A stretch of 64,000 nucleotides of DNA from CAVZBT01 sp963773605. GTDB lineage: Bacteria > Acidobacteriota > UBA6911. The first letter of the stretch is position 1, and each line of letters starts with the position of its first letter. The position numbers and the translations under genes were made by a program. Positions 28,037-36,447 of the stretch are shown piece after piece. The stretch lies in the NCBI GenBank assembly GCA_963773605.1, contig CAVZBT010000008.1:186001-250000 (forward strand), given 5' to 3'. A model generated the notes under the pieces. That model saw only the letters and a program-made list of their open reading frames with translations. It did no database searches and had not been told where the DNA came from.

Positions 28037-28085
28037 CTCTGGAGTGCGGCGGCTCGACGCCGCTTGCCCCGGGGCGGCGTGCGGG
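28037..28085. repeat. Dispersed GC-rich hairpin repeat, copy C
   Basis: Starting about 40 bp after the oxidoreductase stop, 28040-28065 is identical over 26 bases to the reverse complement of 2765-2790 (core GCGGCGGCTCGACGCCGC). A second palindrome, GCCCCGGGGC, follows at once. The remaining spacer to 28318 shows no gene. Confidence 0.6.
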
Positions 28086-28318
28086 CCACTGCTCTTTGCC
28101 GCATTGGAAACGAAGTGCCTGGATCAGCGGCGCTTCGCTCTACTTTCGCATAGAATCCCCTGCTTCCTCCCGGCTTTTCCCGGGACTGTTTCTGGCACTG
28201 GGAAGCCTCGAAAAGCAGTAGCGTTCAGCGCTGCAGGATCAATAATAGGATCGAGGTGGAGATTCCCACGCGGGACGCTGGCCGCCTCTTGGAGGAAAAA
28301 CTGAAAGGAGGGCATGCC

Positions 28319-30283
28319 ATGAAGAGAACTTCGCGGCGGGGGTTTATTCAGGCAGTGGGCGCCGCGGCCACGGCACCGGCGGCGCTGTCGCATGCGCAGA
28401 GTTCACAGCGCAAGGCACGGCGCCAGACTACATTTGCCCCGGAGTCCGGGATCAGGAGGCTCTCGGAAAACCTGTACCTCCTGGAGGACACCTGCAACGT
28501 CTACGTCATCCGCGACGGCACTCGCGCCGTGCTGATCGACTTCGGTTCGGGCAAGATCCTCGACTGCCTCCAGGGGCTGGGGATCACCCAGGTCGACTGG
28601 GTACTGCACACGCACCACCATCGCGACCAGTGCCAGGGCGATTACCGGGCTGTGGAGCGCTCGATTCCGATTGCGGTCCCCGCGCACGAGAGCCATCTCT
28701 TTGCCGACGCGGAGAACTTCTGGCGCAACCGGCGCGTTTTCCACCTCTACTACGTGCGCAACGACTTCAACACGATCACCGAGAACATCCCTGTCGCTTC
28801 CCTGCTGCATGACTACGGCACCTTCCGCTGGAAGGACCGCGACATCTTCGTGCTGCCCACCCCCGGCCACACGCTCGGCTCCGTGTCGCTGATCATAGAG
28901 GTAGACGGCAAACGGACCGCTTTCACCGGCGACCTGATGCACTCGGGGGGGAAGCTCGTGAACCTCTGGGACACCCAGGTTAATTACGGCGGGGCCGAGG
29001 GGATCGATTTCGGCGCCTTCTCGCTGGCCCGTTTGCGCGAGCAAAAACCGGCGCTCATCTGCCCTTCGCACGGCGGGCCGATTCCGGACCCGGACAAGGC
29101 GATCGAACTCACGGTAGACCGGCTGGTGGAGTATTACCGTTTCCAGACGGGGAACAATCCGAGCCTTGCGTTTCGCGGATATGCGGTCAGCCCCCACCTG
29201 ATCGCGCACCACCTGACGACCGCTTCGTTTTATGCGGTCCTCAGCCGGACCGGGAAGGCGATGTTCATCGACTACGGTTCGGCTTCGAACGCGCACTTCG
29301 GCAATTTCGAACGGGCGACGTCCACCACCGACCGGATCCGTTTCGTCGAGCACAATATCGACGATCTCAAGTCGCGCTTCGGGATGAAGTCGATCGACGT
29401 GGCCCTGCCGAGCCACATGCATGACGACCACCTCAACGGTTTTCCGCACCTGATCCGCCATTACGGCACCAGCATCTGGTGCTACGAGAACATGGTCGAC
29501 GTCCTGGAGAACCCGCGCGGCTACAATCTCGGCTGCATCCTGGGCGAGCCGTTCAAGGTGTCCCGTTCATTCCGCCATGGCGAGCGCTTCAAGTGGGAGG
29601 AGTACGATTTCCAAATCACGCACTCCCCCGGCCACACCGAGTACCAGATGGCCCTTTTCGCGACGATCGACGGGGCGCGTGTCGCGTTCACCGGAGACGC
29701 CTTCTTCGCCTATCCCGATGCCGGGCAGGGTGTTTTGCGTCACAACCTCATCTTCCGGAACCACGTCGAGAGCGACAGCCATTTGAAGTCGATCCGCAAC
29801 CTCATCGAGCACGAGCCGAACGTGATCGCCCCCGGGCACGGGCGCCCGTTTCTCGTCACGCGCGATGAGATGCTGGCCACCGAACAGAAAATGAGGCGCC
29901 AGGAGCAGTTCTTCCAGGAACTGATCGCGGATCCGGACACCAACTTTGGTCTCGATCCGAGCTGGTGCAGCATCTACCCCTACCAAATGCTCATCAGGCC
30001 GGGAGGATCGGCGCGCGCGGAAGTCCGCGTCCAGAACTACCGCAGCGCGCCCATGCGGGTGGAGGTGGGACTGGTTGCCCCCGGCGAATGGACGGTCCAA
30101 CCCGAGGTGTTGCGCATTGAAGTCCCCGCAGGCTCGCGCTCGGTGGGCGTCTTTCAGATCCGGATACCGCAAGCCTGGGTGCCGCCCTCGCCACGGTTGG
30201 CGCTGGCCGCCGATGTAGTCTGCGACGGGAAGTACCTCGGTCAAATCACCGAAGCCGTCGTAGATATGGAGAAATTGTCATAA
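28319..30283 (+). CDS. Tat-exported protein with two complete metallo-beta-lactamase domains
   Basis: This intact 654-residue protein starts at the ATG at 28319 with AAGGAGG 7 bases upstream. A Tat leader (KRTSRRGFIQAVGAAATAPAA) comes first. Domain 1 has all zinc ligands of the fold: HTHHHRDQ (97-104), LPTPGHTLGS (179-188), FTGDLMHSGG and CPSHGGP (248-254). Domain 2 repeats the set: PSHMHDDHLNG (364-374), HSPGHTEYQ, FTGDAFF and APGHGRP. A C-terminal beta domain (PGGSARAEVRVQNYRSAPM) looks like an NPCBM- or Ig-like module. Both zinc centres look functional. A periplasmic hydrolase is certain as a class; substrate unknown. It is close to the oxidoreductase gene and a copy of the dispersed repeat lies between. 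Confidence 0.85.
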   Translation: MKRTSRRGFIQAVGAAATAPAALSHAQSSQRKARRQTTFAPESGIRRLSENLYLLEDTCNVYVIRDGTRAVLIDFGSGKILDCLQGLGITQVDWVLHTHHHRDQCQGDYRAVERSIPIAVPAHESHLFADAENFWRNRRVFHLYYVRNDFNTITENIPVASLLHDYGTFRWKDRDIFVLPTPGHTLGSVSLIIEVDGKRTAFTGDLMHSGGKLVNLWDTQVNYGGAEGIDFGAFSLARLREQKPALICPSHGGPIPDPDKAIELTVDRLVEYYRFQTGNNPSLAFRGYAVSPHLIAHHLTTASFYAVLSRTGKAMFIDYGSASNAHFGNFERATSTTDRIRFVEHNIDDLKSRFGMKSIDVALPSHMHDDHLNGFPHLIRHYGTSIWCYENMVDVLENPRGYNLGCILGEPFKVSRSFRHGERFKWEEYDFQITHSPGHTEYQMALFATIDGARVAFTGDAFFAYPDAGQGVLRHNLIFRNHVESDSHLKSIRNLIEHEPNVIAPGHGRPFLVTRDEMLATEQKMRRQEQFFQELIADPDTNFGLDPSWCSIYPYQMLIRPGGSARAEVRVQNYRSAPMRVEVGLVAPGEWTVQPEVLRIEVPAGSRSVGVFQIRIPQAWVPPSPRLALAADVVCDGKYLGQITEAVVDMEKLS

Positions 30284-30584
30284 TAGCGCGATCAGCCGAA
30301 GCGGCCGGCAGGCGGCGTGTTCCTGAACCCTGAACAACGACGGGTTCGGTCCCGCCGCCGACCCGCGGCATCAGCAGCTGGCGCAGTGCCCATATAGGGA
30401 CGTACCCTGGACATTCTCGACGTCGGGGTTGCGGCCCGTGGCCGTGGAAGTGCGGCGGCTCAAGGCCACTTGGTGGTCGGCGCCTGGGCGCAGACCTTTG
30501 GCCAAGGCCAACCGATCCGATATCATCCCGGAAAGCGGTGCCGAGGCACCCGCACTCCAAGAGCGACGCAGAGGCCTTGTGCCG
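30284..30584. other. Convergent intergenic stretch with a diverged trace of the dispersed repeat
   Basis: About 300 bp between the convergent metallo-hydrolase and BtpA-like genes. A diverged trace of the repeat (AGTGCGGCGGCTCAAGGCC at about 30449-30467) is visible. No gene, and no clear terminator hairpin with a T-run. Confidence 0.35.
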
Positions 30585-31391
30585 TCATTCAGCGGCTTGC
30601 CGGGCAAGCCCCATGAACTCGCGCACGCGCCGGACATCCACCTCGTTCCAGATGTATCCGTCGCGTTTGAACGCGGTGCCGGTGACGACGCCATCGGCGA
30701 TTGCCAGCTGCTCACGGATATTCTCCGGCCGGACCCCGGTGTTGGCCAGAACCGCGGTGTCCGGCACGGCCTCTTTTACCCGGCGCAGCGTGTCCGTGGG
30801 CGAGGCCACACCGGCGGTCAGCCCCGAGACGCACAGTGCATCGGGTTTGGCGTTAAAGACGGTCGAACGGGCGATGTCCGCGACATCACGCTGCCCGAGG
30901 TAGACGGCGGCCTCGGGCACGATGTTGAACAGGAGCTTCACATGCTCCGCATGGATCGCGTGCTGATGCCGCGCCACTGCGCCACAGTTGGTGTTCCACA
31001 AACCGAAATCCGAGCCGTAGACCCCGGTAAAGATCTCACGCACGAACCGCGCGCCTGTGGCCATGGCGAGATCGATCGACGCCGCCGGGTCCCACAGGAC
31101 GTTGACGCCGTAAGGGACGCTGATCTCCCGGCGCAGTTCGCCGATCACGCGCGCCATCGTGACATACGTAATCGGCTCCACCCGGGTGAGGTAAGGGAGG
31201 CTCGCCTCATTGGAGAACATGACGGCGTCGACGCCGCCGTCCTGCAGAGCCTTCAGGTCGCGACGGGCGCACTCAATCACCCAGTCCAGGCCCTTTTGCG
31301 CGTCGTACCCCGGGTCGCCGGGCAGGGCGAGCATATGACACATGGCGATGACCGGCTTGGTCACGCCAAAGACCTCCTTCAGCCACATCAT
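30585..31391 (-). CDS. BtpA-family TIM-barrel protein
   Basis: This 268-residue protein starts at the ATG at 31391 with AAGGAG 6 bases upstream; a longer frame to 31568 is rejected on that ground. It opens KPVIAMCHMLALPGDPGYD, then LQDGGVDAVMFSNEASLPY, VPYGVNVLWDPAASIDLA, ALCVSGLTAGVASP and VLANTGVRPENI, which together define the BtpA family of (beta/alpha)8 proteins. BtpA was named from a cyanobacterial photosystem I biogenesis factor, but the bacterial majority occurs beside sugar genes and is thought to act on sugar or nucleoside phosphates. No photosystem is implied here. It is divergent from the SnoaL-like gene at 31589. Confidence 0.85.
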   Translation of the reverse strand: MMWLKEVFGVTKPVIAMCHMLALPGDPGYDAQKGLDWVIECARRDLKALQDGGVDAVMFSNEASLPYLTRVEPITYVTMARVIGELRREISVPYGVNVLWDPAASIDLAMATGARFVREIFTGVYGSDFGLWNTNCGAVARHQHAIHAEHVKLLFNIVPEAAVYLGQRDVADIARSTVFNAKPDALCVSGLTAGVASPTDTLRRVKEAVPDTAVLANTGVRPENIREQLAIADGVVTGTAFKRDGYIWNEVDVRRVREFMGLARQAAE

Positions 31392-31588
31392 TCTGCGCTC
31401 CTTGAAATCGGCCTGACACCGATTGGACCACGATAACAAAGAGGACCGGGAACCCCCACGCAAAATCGCGGAAAAGTTGCTGCCGTGAAAGTGCTCTCCC
31501 GGTGATTGCTCGCCGAAAATCAGTAATGAGGACCTGACTCCCCTTTCCCTATACTGTGGGTATGTCAATTGGGAGCAAGGGGCGGGTC

Positions 31589-32014
31589 ATGACACGACAA
31601 GAGATCGAAATGGTGCTCGTGCGCAGGCTTGAGGCTTGGCGGCGGCGTGACGCGGCGGCCGTCGCGGCGGAACACTCCGAAGATGCGGTCTACGAGAGCA
31701 TGCTGGTCGGGCCATTGAAAGGGCGAACCGCGATAACAGCCCTCTATCGCAGCTGGTTCGACGCCTTCCCGGATGCTGAGTTCGAGGTTGAGAACCAGGT
31801 GATCGACAGCCACTCCGTTGCCATCGCCTGGACACAGAAGGGCAGGCATATGGGCGAGTTTTGCGGACTGGCAGCGACCGGCCGCATTTTCGTTTTGAGC
31901 GGAGCCTTCTTCTTCACCTTTGGCGCAGGAGGAATCGTGCACACGCGGAGCATTTACGACATCACGGGCCTCCTGGTGCAGATCGGGGTTTTGAAGGCCA
32001 AACCCGGATTTTAG
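31589..32014 (+). CDS. SnoaL-like / NTF2-fold protein (ester-cyclase type)
   Basis: This small 141-residue protein starts at the ATG at 31589, chosen because a GGGG-rich site lies 7 bases upstream; two in-frame ATGs further out (31556, 31562) are possible. It has the cone-shaped NTF2-like fold's features: VLVRRLEAWRRRDAAAVAAEH, then GRTAITALYRSWFDAFPDAEFEVENQV and IVHTRSIYDITGLLVQIGVL. Relatives include polyketide cyclases and many uncharacterised binders. Catalytic residues cannot be placed. It is convergent with the BNR-repeat gene downstream. Confidence 0.8.
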   Translation: MTRQEIEMVLVRRLEAWRRRDAAAVAAEHSEDAVYESMLVGPLKGRTAITALYRSWFDAFPDAEFEVENQVIDSHSVAIAWTQKGRHMGEFCGLAATGRIFVLSGAFFFTFGAGGIVHTRSIYDITGLLVQIGVLKAKPGF

Positions 32015-32142
32015 CCGCGGTTTACCCTGTCGAGGAACCGGTCGCCCAAATGGAGCGCCGCTGGAGTGCTTATTCCCCGGATCCCCGGAACTGGCACCCG
32101 GGCGAATGCGGCGGGCCCATCTCCAACCTCCCCCAAGCCCGA

Positions 32143-34479
32143 TTATCGCCGGTACCGCAAGGCATCGGTCGCGATGTCCTCGGCTGCCGCAGGATCCCCT
32201 TGCGCAGGGCCGTGCCAGACCCCGCCGCCGAATGTGGTGATGAAGATCATTCCGGGGTTCCGGGGATCCGGCACGACGCGGCGGCCCCACTTGAAATTGA
32301 AGCCGGGGATGCGGGTCCACGTCTCTCCACGGTCCGCGGAGCGGTACGCGCTGGATTCGAACCCACACGCATAGTACACACCGTTCCGCGGGTCGACTGT
32401 GACATCGTGGATGTGCTGGTCTTCGGACAATACGTGTTTCCACGCGCGGCCGCCGTCGACGGAGAGGAAGATCCCGCCGCCGGTATCACCGGTCTCGGGA
32501 TTCTGCCGGCCGAACGCGGATATGGCGAGCCGTCTCGGATCTTTGGGATCCACCACCAGTGCCATCGGGCCATTGCAGCCGTCCGGGAGCGTGAGCTTCT
32601 CCCATGTTCCGGCGGCATCCGTCGAACGATAAATGGCGCCGTCGTTCGCGTCCCCGATCTCTCCGTTCCAGCTGCGGCGGACAAGGACGACGTACAGGGT
32701 CCCGTCAACGGTCCGCGTCAGCCGCCATGCGAGCGGCTGCGAGCCCTCGATGCCCCGATTCTGCTGGCTCCATGAGCGTCCATTGTCGGAAGACTTGAAA
32801 ATGCCTTTCCCGAGTGCGGCGGCATACAGCGTTCGATTCCCGGCGGGGCTCGAGGGATCGATCAGGACGTGGGTGATGGCGGACTGGTTGATCCCCGTAT
32901 CGCTGGGGGCCCACGTCCGTCCGCCGTCCTCACTGGTCATTACTCCCCCGCGGAACCTGCTGACGTCCCCTTTCGTCGGACGCCACATTTTTGCAAGCGG
33001 GAGATCGTGCGTCCCGCTCATGGCCGCCCAGACGCGTCCCTTCGCTTCGGGATCGAACTCGACCCAGTAAGTGCTGTTGACCCATTCTCTGGGCACGCCG
33101 TGGCGTGTGGCGCTGGCCCAGCTGGTTCCGCCGTCCTCGCTCACCATCAGCCCGATGTCGGTATAGGAGACAAAAATCCGATCCTGCGAGAAGGGATCGA
33201 AGTGCACCGAATAGGAGCAGCTCACATCGATGCCGTTGGACGCGGTTCCACCGCCCGGCGCGCGCCGGGCGTATACCCCCCTCCAGTTCTTCCCGCCGTC
33301 GGTCGTCTTCATCGTGCGCCCGAAATCGGTGCCGAGGCAGATGTCGGGATTGTCAACCGCGACATCGAGCTGGAACGGATTTTCACCCCACCCGGGACCG
33401 AAACGTTCGTTCAGCCAGGGGTCTTCGATGTTCGGGGCCGGGGTACGCTCGCCGTCCCGCCAGACGAATTGCCAGCTGCGTCCGGCATCGGCCGTTTTGG
33501 CGACGCCCATCAACTGGTTGTCCGGCCCGGAGCCGACCGGCAGCCCACGGAACGAGACGTACGCGACCTCCGGGTGTTTCAATGAGGACGCGATCGCCCG
33601 CAGTTGCAGCCGCGAAGTGTCGCCCTTCGCCTGGGCAAACAGGTCGGAGTCGGTCCTCTCCCAGGTCGCGCCGCCATCAACCGTACGGTAGATCGCCGCC
33701 GGCTTGTTCTCGCCGCCGCGCCAGGTGCGCCCGGTGACCGCAAAAATGATGGGTTTACGGGCGCCGGATCCGAACCCTGCGGCAACGCCGGTGAAGATGC
33801 TGACGCCCTGGGGTGCGCCGTGGTGAGTCCAGCGGCCGCCTTCGCGCACGCTGACCCAGTTCGCGCCGATGACGTAGATGGTACGGTCCGATGCCGGCGA
33901 ATTGGGATCAACTACGATTTTGATGCTGTGATTGCCAAGCGGCTGCATCGGACCCGAACGCAAGTCCCCGCGCCGTTCCCAATGGCGGCCCCGGTCTGAG
34001 GAGACATAGAAGGCTCGACCGGTGGGAGAAGAGAGTGCGGCGTACAACTTCGAGTTTGCCGGATCGACAGCCAGAGCGTCCACCGAGTCACGCGACCCGT
34101 CTGCGGTCAGAATCCGCTGCAGGGCATGATCTCCCACGGTTACCAGCCCTGCCACCTTGGACGTATCCGGGTGGAGCAAACGCCACGTCCTCCCACCGTC
34201 GGCGCTCTGCCACAGGCCGATGGACTTCGCATAGATTCGGTTGGAGTCCCGCGGATCCCAGACAACGTAGTCGATCACGCCGCGGAGATTGAACATCCGC
34301 CAGCTGTTCCCACCGTCGCTGGTGATGTAGCCGCCGGTCATATCACTGGTGACTATGGACCGGTCGGGATCCGACGGGCAGATTGTCGGGTTGAACTGCG
34401 CACCCCCGCCTCCTGGGCCGACAATCCGCCACGCGTCCAGGCGCACCGAGAGAAGCAGAAACCACAGCAGGATAGACAT
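32143..34479 (-). CDS. Exported BNR/Asp-box beta-propeller protein (sialidase / GH74-like)
   Basis: This intact 778-residue protein starts at the ATG at 34479, which opens a short signal peptide (ILLWFLLLSVRLDAW). The whole mature part is built from Asp-box repeats: TSDGGNSWRMF, QSADGGRTWRLL, SSDRGRHWERR, TTDGGKNWRGV, SEDGGTSWASA, SSDNGRSWSQQ and SVDGGRAWKHV. At least nine boxes over two seven-bladed propellers match the size and layout of GH74-like xyloglucanases and VPS10-type proteins. The catalytic aspartates of GH74 cannot be confirmed by eye, so it may be only a binding protein. It ends convergently with the SnoaL-like gene. Confidence 0.85.
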   Translation of the reverse strand: MSILLWFLLLSVRLDAWRIVGPGGGGAQFNPTICPSDPDRSIVTSDMTGGYITSDGGNSWRMFNLRGVIDYVVWDPRDSNRIYAKSIGLWQSADGGRTWRLLHPDTSKVAGLVTVGDHALQRILTADGSRDSVDALAVDPANSKLYAALSSPTGRAFYVSSDRGRHWERRGDLRSGPMQPLGNHSIKIVVDPNSPASDRTIYVIGANWVSVREGGRWTHHGAPQGVSIFTGVAAGFGSGARKPIIFAVTGRTWRGGENKPAAIYRTVDGGATWERTDSDLFAQAKGDTSRLQLRAIASSLKHPEVAYVSFRGLPVGSGPDNQLMGVAKTADAGRSWQFVWRDGERTPAPNIEDPWLNERFGPGWGENPFQLDVAVDNPDICLGTDFGRTMKTTDGGKNWRGVYARRAPGGGTASNGIDVSCSYSVHFDPFSQDRIFVSYTDIGLMVSEDGGTSWASATRHGVPREWVNSTYWVEFDPEAKGRVWAAMSGTHDLPLAKMWRPTKGDVSRFRGGVMTSEDGGRTWAPSDTGINQSAITHVLIDPSSPAGNRTLYAAALGKGIFKSSDNGRSWSQQNRGIEGSQPLAWRLTRTVDGTLYVVLVRRSWNGEIGDANDGAIYRSTDAAGTWEKLTLPDGCNGPMALVVDPKDPRRLAISAFGRQNPETGDTGGGIFLSVDGGRAWKHVLSEDQHIHDVTVDPRNGVYYACGFESSAYRSADRGETWTRIPGFNFKWGRRVVPDPRNPGMIFITTFGGGVWHGPAQGDPAAAEDIATDALRYRR

Positions 34480-35218
34480 AGGGTCGGACCACGATAACTA
34501 AATGGGTTGGAAAGGTTTGACCTCGTTTGGGCCCCCTTTAGAGGGCTTAAAACGCTATTATTGCCACTGTTTTTCGCGTTTAATACCCCGCGGGGCGGGT
34601 TGCCGTTGTGTCTTTCGCGTCACGGACAGCGTGAGGATCGTTGCCGTCCGGATCCGGTATAACAAGACCGAACCTGAAACGCATTCCGGCCCCGGCACCT
34701 GATTTGCGGATGTCCGTAACAGCAAGGACCTTCCCGATTATACAGCAGTACTGGCGAAGGCGATTTCAACTACGGGTGATGCGGCGGACGGCTCCAGGGG
34801 GGCTCGGTCTCGCTCGCCTGGTTCGAGGAAGTGATCGATTGCTCGCAACGGGTCGTGCGCGGCGGACGCGGCGGCAGGTGACTGTCGCAACAGCTCTGGC
34901 CCCGATTCTTCCAGTCGGGGCCGGACTCAGTCGGATGCTTATAAGGTTTCGTCGACCGGGGGTCTGATAATAAAATGTAAAATGCTTCAGTAGTCGAGTC
35001 ATCGGCCGATTCGATAGAACTCAGCATGCCCCTCAGAAGGCACCTGGCATGCGGCCGCGCAGCAAGCCGGGGCGGCCTGAGTTTCCTTCTTCCCGAGAAT
35101 AGGAATGAACCGGGAATTCAAAGCCGTTTTTCGCTGCGCCGAATCCTCGGGCGACTTGCACGAGCAACTCTGCCGACTACATCAATAGAAGCGTGTAGCA
35201 GAGGTTCTGATAGGACGT
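34480..35218. other. Long intergenic stretch with one strong hairpin
   Basis: About 740 bp with no supported protein gene: the open frames here have neither ribosome sites nor protein-like sequence. Bases 34898-34905 (GGCCCCGA) and 34915-34922 form a perfect 8-base stem around a 9-base loop. From about 34960 the sequence turns AT-rich (AATAAAATGTAAAATG), the likely promoter zone of the epimerase gene. A non-coding RNA cannot be excluded but nothing identifies one. Confidence 0.4.
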
Positions 35219-36184
35219 ATGTTGAAGGTCCTCATTTCCGGGGCGAACGGTTATATCGGCGCGAAAATCGCGGGCCGTCTGCGGGCGGACGGCTCAAGCC
35301 AGGTCATCGGCATAGACAAGAATGCACCGGCGGTCCACCCCATGCGGGATGGTAAGACGTGCAGGATCCTCCCGGCAGACATCACCGACCCGGACTCGTT
35401 ACCTGACGAAATCGCTGCGGCAAACGTCCTAATTCACTGTGCCGCCCTGGTCCACAAGCATGCTGCCGATCTGTCCCGAACCAACTATTTCACTGTAAAT
35501 CACCAGGGAACCATTAATCTCCTGGCAGCGCTCGATCCGAAACGAGTCAAGCGGTTGATCTTCTTGAGCACGGTTTCGGTCTACGGCTCAACGGCGCACG
35601 CCGTTGTCCCCGACGAGGAGACGAACCCGGCCCCGGAGGATTTCTACGGGGAAAGCAAGCTTGCCGCCGAGAAGGAAATCCTTGCCTACGGGCGCGCGCA
35701 CCACATCCCTTTCACGACGTTCAGGCTGACGCCCGTGTACGGAAGAGACTCCCTGGTTAACATCAACAAACGCATCTATCTGCCGCGACAGGTCGCGTTT
35801 TACCGGATCAACCGAGGAACTCAATGCATGTCTCTCTGCTCCGTCAACAACGTAGCCGATGTGGTGGCGGAGAGCATCGAAAACCGTGACTTTTTTGATG
35901 AGTGCTACATTCTGAGGGATGCATCCGACTACTCCTTCGATTACATCATCCGAACGTTCAAGGACCTGTTTCTGCAGAAACACAAGCCGGTCATCGACAT
36001 CCCCGCTGCACTCCCCAGGGCGGTGTTCAAATCCGTCGCGAGGATCTGGCCGGCCAGGGGCAGGTACTATCTCTATAGCTTCGACAAAGTCGCCAGGGAT
36101 CAGGTCTACTCCGGCGAAAAGCTCAATGCCCGCGGAATCCGGATGCGCTGGAACCTGGAAAAGACACTCCGTGAAGGTGAGTAG
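35219..36184 (+). CDS. NAD-dependent epimerase/dehydratase (extended SDR)
   Basis: This intact 321-residue protein has the Rossmann motif GANGYIGAKIAG at residues 8-19, LIHCAALVHK, FLSTVSVYGS with the active serine, and YGESKLAAEK with the Tyr-x-x-x-Lys pair. The latter half binds the nucleotide sugar (TTFRLTPVYGRDSLV). It probably makes a nucleotide-sugar precursor (epimerase, reductase or dehydratase) for the polysaccharide locus that starts 7 kb further on, though it is separated from it by surface-protein genes. Its exact sugar cannot be told. Confidence 0.85.
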   Translation: MLKVLISGANGYIGAKIAGRLRADGSSQVIGIDKNAPAVHPMRDGKTCRILPADITDPDSLPDEIAAANVLIHCAALVHKHAADLSRTNYFTVNHQGTINLLAALDPKRVKRLIFLSTVSVYGSTAHAVVPDEETNPAPEDFYGESKLAAEKEILAYGRAHHIPFTTFRLTPVYGRDSLVNINKRIYLPRQVAFYRINRGTQCMSLCSVNNVADVVAESIENRDFFDECYILRDASDYSFDYIIRTFKDLFLQKHKPVIDIPAALPRAVFKSVARIWPARGRYYLYSFDKVARDQVYSGEKLNARGIRMRWNLEKTLREGE

Positions 36185-36447
36185 CCGAAATCAGGAGACA
36201 TACGAAATGTGCGGGTTTGTTTCCCTGCAATACCTCTTGACTTGAGGTAATGACAGACTGAGAATCCGCCTGCAGGTTCCCCTTTTGAGGCTTCAACGGC
36301 GCATCTGTTCATGCGTTTGAGGATTGAGTCGCCGCCCATCTGCCCTCTGCACCCCCACTAGGCTCTTGGGGCGCTGCTTGATCCGATTGCACCGGTACGC
36401 TGAGAGTGCGGACCATAACGCCAGGATTCGGGAAAGGGAAAAGTGAA

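Noticed and set aside
30585..31391. Reading the BtpA-like gene as evidence for photosynthesis
   Set aside because: The family is widespread in non-photosynthetic bacteria and no photosystem or pigment gene occurs in the window.
32338..32370. tRNA-like T-loop sequence (GGATTCGAACCC) suggesting a tRNA gene on the minus strand
   Set aside because: It lies inside the intact BNR-repeat gene, codes for CGFESSAYRS, and no acceptor or anticodon stem can be formed around it.
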